A stretch of 64,000 nt of DNA, taken from contig OY776127.1 in the NCBI GenBank assembly GCA_963675135.1, forward strand, positions 86,537,182 to 86,601,181, given 5' to 3'. The stretch's first letter is position 1; every line of letters begins with the position of its first letter. The position numbers and the translations under genes are program-made. Below are positions 47,641-57,847 of this stretch, piece by piece. Source of the stretch: Galeopsis tetrahit. Taxonomy: Eukaryota; Streptophyta; Magnoliopsida; Lamiales; Lamiaceae. The notes beneath the pieces are model-generated. The model saw only the letters and a list, made by a program, of their open reading frames with translations, did no database searches and was not told the DNA's origin.

Positions 47641-48302
47641 CTCATTTTCGACAGTTTTTTCACAACTGTAAAATGTACTATTTCTTGCTCTAAGGCGATC
47701 GTAATTGTAATTGTAATTGTAAATCATAGGCCTAAATTCCCAGTGAATTGATTATCCAACTGAGATTCTGCACAACATTTTGCATTTTATGTACTAAGTG
47801 TGTCTCAATTGTACATGTAACTAAAACAGCTTCTGTTTATATTATTTTATGAGGAAAATGTATGTGACATGATTATGGTTTGTGATTGCATTTTGATCTT
47901 GATTTATTTTAATTAAAGTGAGGCACTTTGTCCTAGAACAAAGTCAGAATTGTCAGTTTAAAAATATTAAGTTCTTGCTAGGAAATCTCAATACAGGACA
48001 GGAAACCATGTTAATCTAATATTTAAGTGCTATTCTTTGCTGTATTTGATGTGAGTTTTACTATAAAATAATGGATTATTTGGTAAACAAGATGTGAAAT
48101 CAAGATTAATTTAATTGTTTATCAGCATTTAGTTAATTGTCCTGTCTGCACAACCAATGAGATGAATTCTTGAACTTCTACACATGAAAAGAACCCATAC
48201 CATGTGCATCACCTCGGTTACAGTATATAAGTTTGTGTTCGATACACGTACTGTTTTAGTTTAGCTGCTGCAGGTTGAAATCTCCAGGCGAAGACGGAGA
48301 GA
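47641..48302. other. spacer between WAT1 D and E
   Basis: 3' UTR of D (TAATTGTAATTGTAATTG microrepeat at 47700) and promoter of E. A TATA box TATATAA lies at 48224-48230, 73 bases before the ATG of E. No transposon, the only such spacer in the cluster. Confidence 0.6.
48224..48230 (+). promoter_or_regulatory. TATA box of WAT1 E
   Basis: TATATAA, 73 bases upstream of the ATG, in a GC-neutral region; position and sequence suit a plant core promoter. Confidence 0.55.
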
Positions 48303-50188
48303 ATGGCGATTGGAAACGCAGTTCCATATGTAGGAATGGTGATAGTACAGTTAGCACAGGTGGGGTTAATGATAGCAGGGAAAATAGCAATGTCTAATGG
48401 AATGACGTCTTTCGTGTTTACCTTCTATTCGAATGGACTGGCTTCTCTGATTCTACTTCCGATTACTTTTTTCGTATACAGGTAATCTCCTACTCGAAAA
48501 TCTCATTCATTGCTGTGTTCCCATATCTGCAGAAATTATTATTTTCTACTTTTTTTGTGTGCAGGTCTGCTCGTCCTCCTCTTTTCCTCGCTTTCTTATG
48601 CGGGTTTTTCTTGCTTGGCTTTCTCGGGTATGCAAATCTTTCACCTAAACAAGTTTTATGGAAAAGTTTCTGGATTTGGTTGCTTGTTTGAATCAATTGA
48701 AATATGTCTAATTGTGTAAAGGAAACAGGTTTTTGGTGCAGATATTAGGATATACTGGCCTTATGTATTCGTCTGCATCGCTTTCCACTACGATTCTCAA
48801 CCTCATCCCAGGTTTCACTTTCGTCTTCGCCATCATTTTCAGGTGCGTATTTAGTCTTCAAACATCACTGCTCGTATTTTGATTGCATGCTTATGAAATA
48901 TGAACTCATGGCTTTCAGGATGGAAAAGTTTAACTACAGAAGTTCAACCACTTTGGCTAAATCTTTCGGAACCATGGTGTCAATAATCGGAGCTTTGATC
49001 ATGACACTCTATCGGGGACCTTCAATATGGGGAATTTCACCACATTCAAATACTACTACTCTTCACACTTCATCAGCTTGGCTTCTTGGAGGATTGCTTC
49101 TTACCATTGACAGCATCGTGGCTTCGATTTTTATCATTGCACAGGTACAACATTCGACACAAAGCTACGTTCTTTGAATTAATACATTAAGAGTGACATT
49201 CCTGTACACAAGTTGAACAATAAAATTGTGCACAACCATCACTTTTTAGTAAAACAACTGATACTTTTTAGTAAAACATCTACTACCATTTAAAAATATA
49301 GTACTTGAATTGCACAGTGCACCTGGTGTATACGAGTTTTTACTAATACAGTAATGGAATGGTACGATTCTCACTAGTTTTGTCCTGTTAATGCCTGCAG
49401 GCATTAGTTCTCAAGAAATGCCCAGTCGAGCTCATTCTAATGCTGTTCTATAGCTGCTTCGTCGCCATTTTATCAGCTGCGGTAGGCTTGATTGTAGAAA
49501 AAGACTTCAGCGCCTGGAGCCTGAAATCTACGAAGACGTTGATCCCTATTCTATACTCGGTAAGCAGAGAAAAAACTTGAAATCTTCTTCTCTATGCAGA
49601 TGGTTATGTTTTCTTGATCTATAAATACAATGTTATGACAAGGCAGGCCCTGTTTGGCAATGTTTTCCAAGTGTCTATCATAATGTGGTGTGTTAGAAAA
49701 AGGGGCCCTCTGTTTGCATCGGTGTTCCATCCGTTGGGAGTTATATTCGCCACTGCAATGGGCGTCGTCGTCTTGGGAGAGGCACTCTATCTAGGAAGGT
49801 ATGTGATACTCGATTTCAGATTGTTCGATAAAAGCTAAGTTTGACTTAGATTTCAAATAAGTTCAAACAAACTTTTAGGTTTGGTATATGGTGCAACCTT
49901 GTTCGAGTTCTATAAGTTGAAAATATTGAACTGCTCAAGCTCGACTCATTTAATCATCAGACAATCTCAAACATAAGCTTTAAAGCTCGATAACATTTCA
50001 AACAAGTTTGAATAACTCTGCGTTAAATCTGTGACAGCTTGCTCGGATCACTAGTCGTCGTGGTGGGATTTTACGGAATCGTGTGGGGAAAAGCTAAAGA
50101 AAAAAAGATTGAGGAGAATGCATTCAAAAGCTTGGAATCAAATGGGAAGAAAGTGCCTTTGCTATTAAACAACACTAATGGTGCATAG
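48303..50188 (+). CDS. WAT1-related protein E, divergent member
   Basis: Exons 48303-48481, 48565-48627, 48729-48842, 48919-49144, 49401-49559, 49647-49798, 50038-50188 (TAG), 347 residues. Internal exon lengths 63, 114, 159 and 152 equal those of A-D, so it shares their ancestor, but the sequence is the most divergent. Helix 1 has QVGLMIAGKIAMSNGMTSFV, helix 4 YSSASLSTTILNLIPGF, and the last conserved block GVVVLGEALYLGR. The exon 3 acceptor is at 48728: the later AG at 48741 would place an in-frame stop at once, whereas 48729 restores the family FLVQILGYTG. The tail is Lys-rich (KAKEKKIEENAFKS) and ends VPLLLNNTNGA. Intact. Confidence 0.91.
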
Positions 50189-50412
50189 TTTGAAAAAAAA
50201 AAACCAGGTAAGTCTGAATGGAATGAAGGTTTGAATAAAAACACGTATTATTATTAAAGTCGAAATACATGACCATTACAAACTGGAATACAAATTATTA
50301 CAAACTATAACCAAACATGATACTCTTATCCAAGAGATCAATTTCACCGTCCACACTACTTTATTCGAGCACGAAAATCACTTGAAACGAGAATAAACAA
50401 ACGGGAGGGGCC

Positions 50413-50958
50413 TTAAGAACTTGCAAGAACAAAGACATCCAAATTCTTGAAAGTCTTGACAGCAAAGTCCTTGATGAGATCCGGGTTGGGGAATTCGTCG
50501 CTGGTCTTATCGAATTCGCACCACCATTTCACACTACTTCCGTCGCCCTTTGCGCTAACGCAGAGGGTAGCCTTGAACTTGCTGTAGTACTTCAACACCT
50601 CCCCTTCGATCACACTGTAACTCACGATTTTCTTCGCTTCGTCCACCAATTCTATTCTCTCTTTCGTCCACGAAATTGGTGAAATCCCTGCACCAACAAG
50701 TAGTCTATAGTGACACTTCTAAACTAAATGACACATTTTATAATATCTGGTAAACATAGTTGATACAAAACGTATACCTGGTGGATACTTGATCAGACGA
50801 ATGGAGGCGACGGACTTGCCATCGCCTTCGACAACCTCGATTGCCTCGTACATATCAGGCAAAGCTTTGGGAAACACAGTGGTGGATTCCCTTATGTTGT
50901 TCCATATCTTCTCTGCATTGCTTTTCAAATCAACCTCCACTTCTATCTTGGACGCCAT
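50413..50958 (-). CDS. MLP423: MLP-like / Bet v 1 (PR-10) family protein, MLP423-like
   Basis: Small START/Bet v 1-fold protein with a hydrophobic ligand pocket; relatives bind hormones and lipids, and the ligand here is unknown. Two exons: 50958-50778 and 50687-50413 (TAA), 151 residues, exactly the usual MLP length. The single intron falls in the Gly codon after KYPP (residue 61), the conserved intron position of the family. Visible: N-terminal strand IEVEVDLKSNAEKIW, the glycine loop EGDGKSVASIRLIKYPPG, a central VDEAKKIVSYSVIEGEVLKY and the C-terminal helix DLIKDFAVKTFKNLDVFVL. TATA (TATATAAA on the minus strand) at 51011-51018. It converges on WAT1 E, 224 bases apart. The symbol reflects similarity to Arabidopsis MLP423. 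Confidence 0.93.
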
Positions 50959-51010
50959 TGCAATAACTCAAAGGATTTGGATGATTTAAGGTTATTACAA
51001 CCCCTGCCTC

Positions 51011-51018
51011 TTTATATA
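51011..51018 (-). promoter_or_regulatory. TATA box of the MLP gene
   Basis: TATATAAA on the minus strand, about 55 bases upstream of the ATG at 50958. Strong match, plausible spacing. Confidence 0.6.
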
Positions 51019-51429
51019 GCCATCCACACCGATATTACATTTAATGAAAATAAATAGCCCCAACAACCTAACATTTAAGCCAGGCTCCACGACATTACAT
51101 AGATGATATATATCTATTCGAAATTGCAAATTCTTGTGTGTACCAGTTGTAATATCACATCGTTTATCAAGTAATACAGATAGTTGTTTATAAACATTTT
51201 TGTTCGTGTAAAATGTTGTGATAGTTGTTTATAAACATAGTGGTATCAGTTGATAAGTAACGTGGTATTACAATCGAAAGAAATTGAACGGTGCAACGGG
51301 TGTGTAAGTGAGACTTTTTAAACCGTGAGCTCCAAAACTGTCTAGTACAAATTAAAGTTGAAAGGGTCACACTGCATTTATTTTTCTGCTACCAGCCTAC
51401 CAATGTTTGTTTCTCCACTAATTATTGAA

Positions 51430-51674
51430 GGGTTGATCTGTTATGGACTCGAGTGCATGTTGTGCACCCTACTTTATGTTGCACTTTTCAGTTTACTGAC
51501 TTACACTTTTTGGTAAATGGTGTTGCACTTTTCAATTATTACTAAAAATATTATTATACAATTTAATAATTGAAAAGTGTAACACCATTTACCAAAAAAT
51601 GTAAGTCATTAAACTGAAAAGTGCACATGGACTAGGGTGTACAGCATGCACTCGAGTGCATACTAGACTTTACC
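51430..51674. mobile_element. palindromic (foldback) MITE copy 4, complete
   Basis: GGACTCGAGTGCATGTTGTG at the left and CAGCATGCACTCGAGTGCAT at the right. The inner arms (TTACACTTTTTGGTAAATGG and inverse) flank the same ACTAAAAATATTATTATACA loop as in the other copies. Confidence 0.85.
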
Positions 51675-51914
51675 ATTATTGAATCAGTAAAAGCACTTTC
51701 ACACCCAAAATTATAGTACGTTCCGAGTTTCAAAAGTGACAGATAAAGTGAAACGAAATGAGTAATAAATAAAATGAATTGTTGTGCCATTGGGAATTGT
51801 ACCCAAATTGAAAATTTCTCATTAATATCTTCTAATGTAGAAAAACAAACGTACCCCCATTTACTTCTAAAATTAGGGGTTAAATAGTAAATACTCTGTT
51901 TTCACACTTACCTT

Positions 51915-52151
51915 ATTTGTCTGTCCCACAATTGTTTACACATCCATAAAAGGAAACTCTCCCATAAACTCCCCGCTCACAATATTCACATATTTACATA
52001 AAATGTCATTACTTTTACCCTCTTTTCAATCTCTTTGTTACTTTATTCATATAACTTTATAAAATTACATCTCAACACCTTACTCATTACACTTTTTTTC
52101 TTAAAAAGTATGTTAATTTTAAAATGCAAACACTTATGGGACGGAGGGATA
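51915..52151. mobile_element. Stowaway-like MITE
   Basis: Left TATTTGTCTGTCCCACAATT followed by GTTTACAC; right GCAAACACTTATGGGACGGA followed by GGGATA. Inverted ends resembling the degenerate element at 8160. Confidence 0.65.
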
Positions 52152-52385
52152 ATTATCTTTCATAATTTAAAATTGTGGATTGGCACAATATATGGGCTTA
52201 ATTTAGGAATGAAAAAGTAGGTGGATGAAGTAAATGCTAGTAGAATGCAGCTTAAAGGGTATTCTTGATTCTCACTTTTATAGCTAAGTACTTAAATGGA
52301 CCTAATAAAAGAAATGAAATCATGCAATTCTGTTTTTTGGATCTCAATTGCATTCATTTTTTCATTCAAGAATTACAAAATAAGT

Positions 52386-52694
52386 TATTCCCTCCGTCCC
52401 GTGATTATTTGCACACTTTACTTAACGGACGTCCCAACATTATTTGCACACTCCAAAAAAGGAAATAACTCACATAATTTTTATCCTTACAACATTCATC
52501 TAATTTAAAAAAATGTCACTGTATTTGGGCCTACAATTTAATATCTCCCTTCACTTTAATCAAATCTCATTCATTTTAGTCAATAAATTACCAATAATAC
52601 CCCTCTTTTATTCCACCATACACATCACTATATTCTATTTTCTTAATTTCCGTGTCGGTCAAGCCATGCACAAAATCCTGGAACGGAGGGAGTA
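52386..52694. mobile_element. Stowaway-like MITE, same family as 40673-40967 in opposite orientation
   Basis: TATTCCCTCCGTCCCGTGAT at the left, CTGGAACGGAGGGAGTA at the right. On the minus strand the interior (GGCTTGACCGACACGGAAAT, GGGGTATTATTGGTAATTTA) reads like 40673-40967. Confidence 0.82.
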
Positions 52695-52802
52695 TTTGGT
52701 GGTGTGGATCCTAATTAATTTCTAATCACACGGAGCTACACCAATTCTATTCGGCTTTTTTTCTTTTTCTTTTTTGAATATGTATTTCATATTAAAAAAT
52801 AC

Positions 52803-53045
52803 TACTACATTCATTCCACAATAACTTTCACATTTTACTTTACACAGGACGTTCCACAATAACTTTTACACCTTTAAAATAGAAAATTATTTATAAACTA
52901 CACTATTATAATATCATCAATTTTACACATATGTCGTTACTTTTTCTCCACACATATACAAAAGTCAACTTATTTTTTTATTTTATACATAAAATTTTAC
53001 AAAATTATCCTTCTATCTGAAAATTATTATAGAACGAAGGAAGTA
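52803..53045. mobile_element. Stowaway-like MITE
   Basis: TACTACATTCATTCCACAAT at the left; TTATAGAACGAAGGAAGTA at the right. Imperfect inverse ends and an internal direct repeat (CCACAATAACTTT) near the left end. Confidence 0.6.
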
Positions 53046-53691
53046 CATAAGTTCACTATAAGAAAAATAATTTTAAATGATAAAAAAACAAGGTTTTATC
53101 ACTTATATTTATTGAGAATGATCAAAAGGTTGGTATAAGATAGAGGTGAAATTTATTGCTACTGTTAGACTTAAATGAGAGCATGTGCACCTAATACATG
53201 CAAATGTCACTAATATATAAAGCCTTCCAAAACTCCTCCATATCCACCGCCTAAAATGGTCTTTTTAAAATTCAACTTCTTATTTTTTTTAAACCGATTT
53301 TTGTACAATATTTCAAATTCTAAAAAGTATATCCCATAATATATTTTATCTTATTTTTTCAAACACAATTTTTTCGTACACAAGGGTGTTCGGAAATATT
53401 ATTATCACTCTCACATAGTGAAAGATTTTAAGGTAAAAAGTAAAAACCACTCTATTTCGGAATGGTTTTTCGAACCCTAGAGTTTGTTGTGGTGACGAGT
53501 GGTCTGAAATTTATTTCACATTTGTAAGGATTTGAGTACTAGTGACAACTCTTACTCTCAAAATTCTCACTTACTTACTATCTAAATCATTACATTTTTT
53601 TACACAATACTTCACTTTATCACTTTAATAAAGTTAAAAATAATTAGTTTTTGTGCACAGATCAATACGAAAGCACTAACTCGATTAGTAG

Positions 53692-54207
53692 TAGGGGTGG
53701 CAATTTTCGACACGACACGATAGCACGATACGAATCCGACACGAAAATTGCGGGTTAGTGTTTGGCCTTATCGGGTTCGTGTCGTTATCGGGTCGACCTG
53801 ATAACGACACGAAAATTTCGTGTCGGGTTCGTGTCAACCCGTTAAACACGGTAAAATTAACAGGTAACCCATTAACCTGTTAACAACCCGTTAACCTGAT
53901 ATGACACGACACAATAATGACACGTATCTGATAATAACACGATAATGACACGTATCTGATAATATTTATATAAATATATTGTTTTTTTATATATTTAATA
54001 CAATTTTAAATTGATTTATTTTCTTATCGTGTCGTTATCGTGTCGTTATCGTGTTACGTATCGTTATCGTGTCGACACGAAAATTATCGTGTTCGTGTCG
54101 TGTCGACACAGATCCTTATCGTGTCGTGTTCGTGTTTGGCCTTATCGTGTCGTGTCACTATCGTGTCGACACGAAACACGACACGATAGCACAATTTGCC
54201 AGCGCTA
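53692..54207. mobile_element. hAT-type non-autonomous element with exact 8-bp duplication
   Basis: ATTAGTAG at 53684-53691 and 54208-54215. Termini TAGGGGTGGCAA and, inverted, TAGCGCTGGCAA, the classical plant hAT end. The interior is built almost wholly of short direct and inverted CGTGTCG/CGACACG and TTATCGTGTCG units. 516 bp, no transposase. Confidence 0.92.
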
Positions 54208-54715
54208 ATTAGTAGTGCGGTTCCTTCATTCTAGTGAAATCAAGAATCATGTATACCACGAAACAAAACGTAAAGATTAGTTGAATCAAACTCAATAATC
54301 AACGTAAAATTGAAATTTGATTAGGAGAGTGGTGATGGTGACATGAGATTGAATAAGAGGTTAGGGGAGAAAATGGGAGTGAAAATCACCCCTCACCACA
54401 TTCCATTCCATCGAAAATTATGTAACAAGAATCAGCAGACCATCTTTCATTTTCACAATTACACACATATATACTATATATATAATAATATATTCCCCCA
54501 CCTAATATTAAGTAAGAAAAAATACAATCCTTTTTTTCTTTTTCTTTAACTTCAAGTGAAAAATCTTGGTTGTTGGAACAAAGCTAACTTCTCACTTGCT
54601 TTATACGTACTCATATCAGGATTCTCGTACTTCTCAACAATATAATAAAAATCTCATGTTTTTTATGTACTCAGGACCTATGTTGTAACACAATCAGTTT
54701 TGTTCAGAAGGGATC

Positions 54716-56590
54716 ATGCCGTTCGGATTAGTCTCCGCGTGGAACAAGCGTAGGCGAAGCAAGTCCGAGGATCACATCAATCCTTGTACGTTTTCGTATG
54801 TTTACATTCCAGTTTCCTCCTAATAAGAGATTACTAATCGGGGTCGTCTTACAGGGGTGTACAAGCCTGTGGAACACTGGCAACTCGACTACAAGAAGCC
54901 ACCAGCTAAGAAACGAAATGCATCAGCAGTGTTTACGCTCAAAGAAATGGAAGGGGCAACGCATCATTTTAGTGACGAGAATCTGCTAGGGAAGGGGGGA
55001 TTTGGTCGAGTATATAAAGGCACTCTAAGGTCCGGGGAGGTACGTAATGTACGCTCTACCTAACGTGACTTTTTTTGTTAAGCAATTAATCAGAAGTAAA
55101 ATGGGATTGATTCACTGCAGGTAGTGGCAATCAAGAAAATGGAGTTACCTCCATTCAAAGAAGCGGAAGGAGAGAGGGAGTTTCGTGTGGAGGTTGATAT
55201 CTTGAGCAGATTGGAGCATCCCAACCTCGTAAACTTAATAGGCTACTGTGCAGACGGGAAGCAACGGTTTTTGGTGTACGAATATCTGCACAAAGGCAAC
55301 CTGCAAGATCACTTAAAAGGTTAGTTATATACTCCATTATATAGGCTAGGCAACAACACATTTTAATGAAATTAATGTCCATTTTGTGTTTTTCAGGAAT
55401 GGGACAAGTAAAGATGGATTGGCCTTTGAGGCTAAAAGTGGCTCTTGGAGCAGCAAGAGGACTTGCATACCTCCATTCCGGTTCTGATGTTGGAATTCCT
55501 ATCGTGCATAGGGACTTCAAATCCACCAATATTCTTCTCGATGATAACTACGAAGCAAAGGTAATAACAATAGTAATAATCTAACATATTTTTTTTCAAA
55601 AATCTTATCAAATATGATATGAGATGCTCCACAAACAGATATCAGACTTCGGGCTAGCAAAGTTAATGCCAGAAGGCCAGGATACTTGTGTTACGGCCAC
55701 AGTGCTCGGTACCTTTGGCTATTTCGATCCAGAGTATACCTTGGTATGCCTATTTCTAAGTCAAATTTGTTATCTTTAATTAAAAGCAAACTATAGTTTC
55801 AGATAGGATGAAAAAAACTCGTATTCACAATGCCCGTAGGAGTCATTCTTCATTCGGCCTTTAAACTATCACAACTAGTTGGATAGAAACACCTATCTTT
55901 CTGTTCTTCCTACAATTTATACTGCTAGTATTAAAACAAAGCATTGATGCAATGATCATATATCAGCCTAATGAACCTTGGAGTTCGTTTCATAAGCTGG
56001 ACCTTATATAAGGACTAAGGAGGAAATCTCGTCTTGTTTTTCATTAATTAGGAATTTGAAACTAAGAAACAGGGGGACCCAATTCTAACTCTAATTTATG
56101 AAATGGCAAGAGGGGACTGAGCAATGGATATGTCTACCTTGCAACAGACAGGGAAACTCACTCTACAGAGTGACGTCTATGCATTTGGAGTCGTTCTACT
56201 TGAACTTTTGACTGGAAGAAGAGCAGTCGACCTAAACCAAGGATCATGCGATCAGAACTTAGTACACCAGGTACTGTAAAGTTCCAGAACATCCTAGAAT
56301 TAACCAGATTAATGCTGAATTAATTATTAATATGCATATATGAAACTCCACAGGTTAAACACATGTTAAATGACAAGAAGAAATTGAAAAGGGTGATTGA
56401 TACTGAAATGGGACGGAGTTCGTACACAATGGAGTCAATTTCCATGTTAGCAAACCTAGCATCACGCTGCATCCGAGCAGATAGTCAAGAGAGGCCCTCG
56501 ATGATAGAATGCGTGAAAGAACTCCAACTGATCCTGTACATTAATTCTAAAGGATTGCGGATGACAATGCATACACTCAGAATGTTGTGA
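54716..56590 (+). CDS. PBL28: PBL28-like receptor-like cytoplasmic kinase
   Basis: Serine/threonine kinase of the RLCK-VII/PBL type, relaying signals from plasma-membrane receptors. Seven exons: 54716-54785, 54855-55039, 55121-55319, 55397-55560, 55639-55743, 56148-56270, 56354-56590 (TGA), 360 residues. All catalytic elements are present: P-loop GKGGFG (69-74), lysine in VVAIKK (K90), RD-type loop HRDFKSTN (189-196), DFG (209-211), activation segment GTFGYFDPEYTL (230-241) and SDVYAFGVVLLELL. The 3 tandem Arg/Lys after MPFGLVSAWNK match PBL28. There is no Gly2, so N-myristoylation is not expected, unlike BIK1/PBS1. The C-terminus after ECVKELQLIL is short and unconserved. The name follows similarity to Arabidopsis PBL28 (At1g24030). 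Confidence 0.94.
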
Positions 56591-57847
56591 AACCACAGGT
56601 TTTATTCTGTACCAACAGAATAAGGCATGGCCAAACACGAGATTTTCCAACTTTGAGCCTCACGATGTACCTAAAAATTCAATTACTGAACTTTACAAAT
56701 GGTAAATTCAGCACTTCAGACATGTTGGAAATTTGATTTGTAAATGGAACCTAACAAAAGTTCAAGATGGCAAAGGTTATCTAAGTGATTTAAATTTACT
56801 CAAGTGTCTAGCATACTCTCAGCCATTAGTTCTGTTGTGTTGTCTTTCGTGGTGATAATCTATGCAATTATAGAACTCTTAATGACATGAAATCTGTTAC
56901 TACATTGCAGGACAATCACTTTAACAATCAGCTTTTTGAGGAAACACTCATGTATTACAGATACTATAAGACTACAAGAGTATAATGCACCATGGTACTG
57001 TACATTTTCAACTATCAAACTTACATGTTTTGATGCGGTAAGCACCAATGTAATCTAAATTGGAAAATAACAAAAATAACTTTTTTTCAAAGTCAAAAGG
57101 GAAAATAACAAAATAATTGTTTTCCATTTCCAGTGCAATAGATATTATAAAATGAGAAACTGACACGATCGTTTATTAGCTGGAGTGTCTACATTCAATG
57201 AGTTAGCAAAGCTAATTGTTTGGCAACCAAAGTTTAGAAGTGACTAGAAAGGTTCGAGGAAATGTAAATTGGGACACTCAACAATTCATATCGTGTACAA
57301 TCAACACATATATGAAACTGTAACTTATAAAAACAGATAACATAAAATTTTATTGAGGAGTGCAATCGATATAGCTTTTACCAATCCTCTCATGATTTCA
57401 AGAAGTGTCTTAATGTAAGGGTGGGCTACAAGGAGACAAGATGAATTTAGTAATCAAGTAGCCATGTGAACAAGAAAGAAAAATATAAGTTGATTACTTA
57501 TGAATCTACAGAAAATGAAAAAAAATTATAAGACGGATAGGTAAATGACTGAAAGCATTCATAATTGAAGCCCATACATTGGAACATAACATCTCCTGAA
57601 GTTAGATTAGACAAACGTAAATTACTAATGTACAACAGCAATATGCAAACACCTAATATTAAATCTCAAGGTCAAGACAACACAAAATCTAGAATAGCTG
57701 TGATATATTTCCTCTGCTGTATAGTGTACAACAACAATTCCAATCTCGTGGAAAAGATAGTTAAATTGAAAAATACATCAAAAGCTGTAGCGTGAAAATT
57801 TAGACATAGTGAATTTCTCTTTACCTCAAAAAGTAATTCCTTTACGA
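56591..57847. other. spacer between convergent kinase and GNAT genes
   Basis: 3' UTRs of both genes and AT-rich DNA. No transposon end, RNA gene or coding frame that I can support. Confidence 0.55.

Larger units (their letters stand above)
50959..54715. other. spacer between MLP and kinase genes, filled with small transposons
   Basis: No gene supported. From left: palindromic MITE 51430-51674; MITE 51915-52151; MITE 52386-52694; MITE 52803-53045; hAT-type element 53692-54207; then AT-rich promoter DNA of the kinase gene with TATATATAATAATAT near 54476. Confidence 0.65.
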
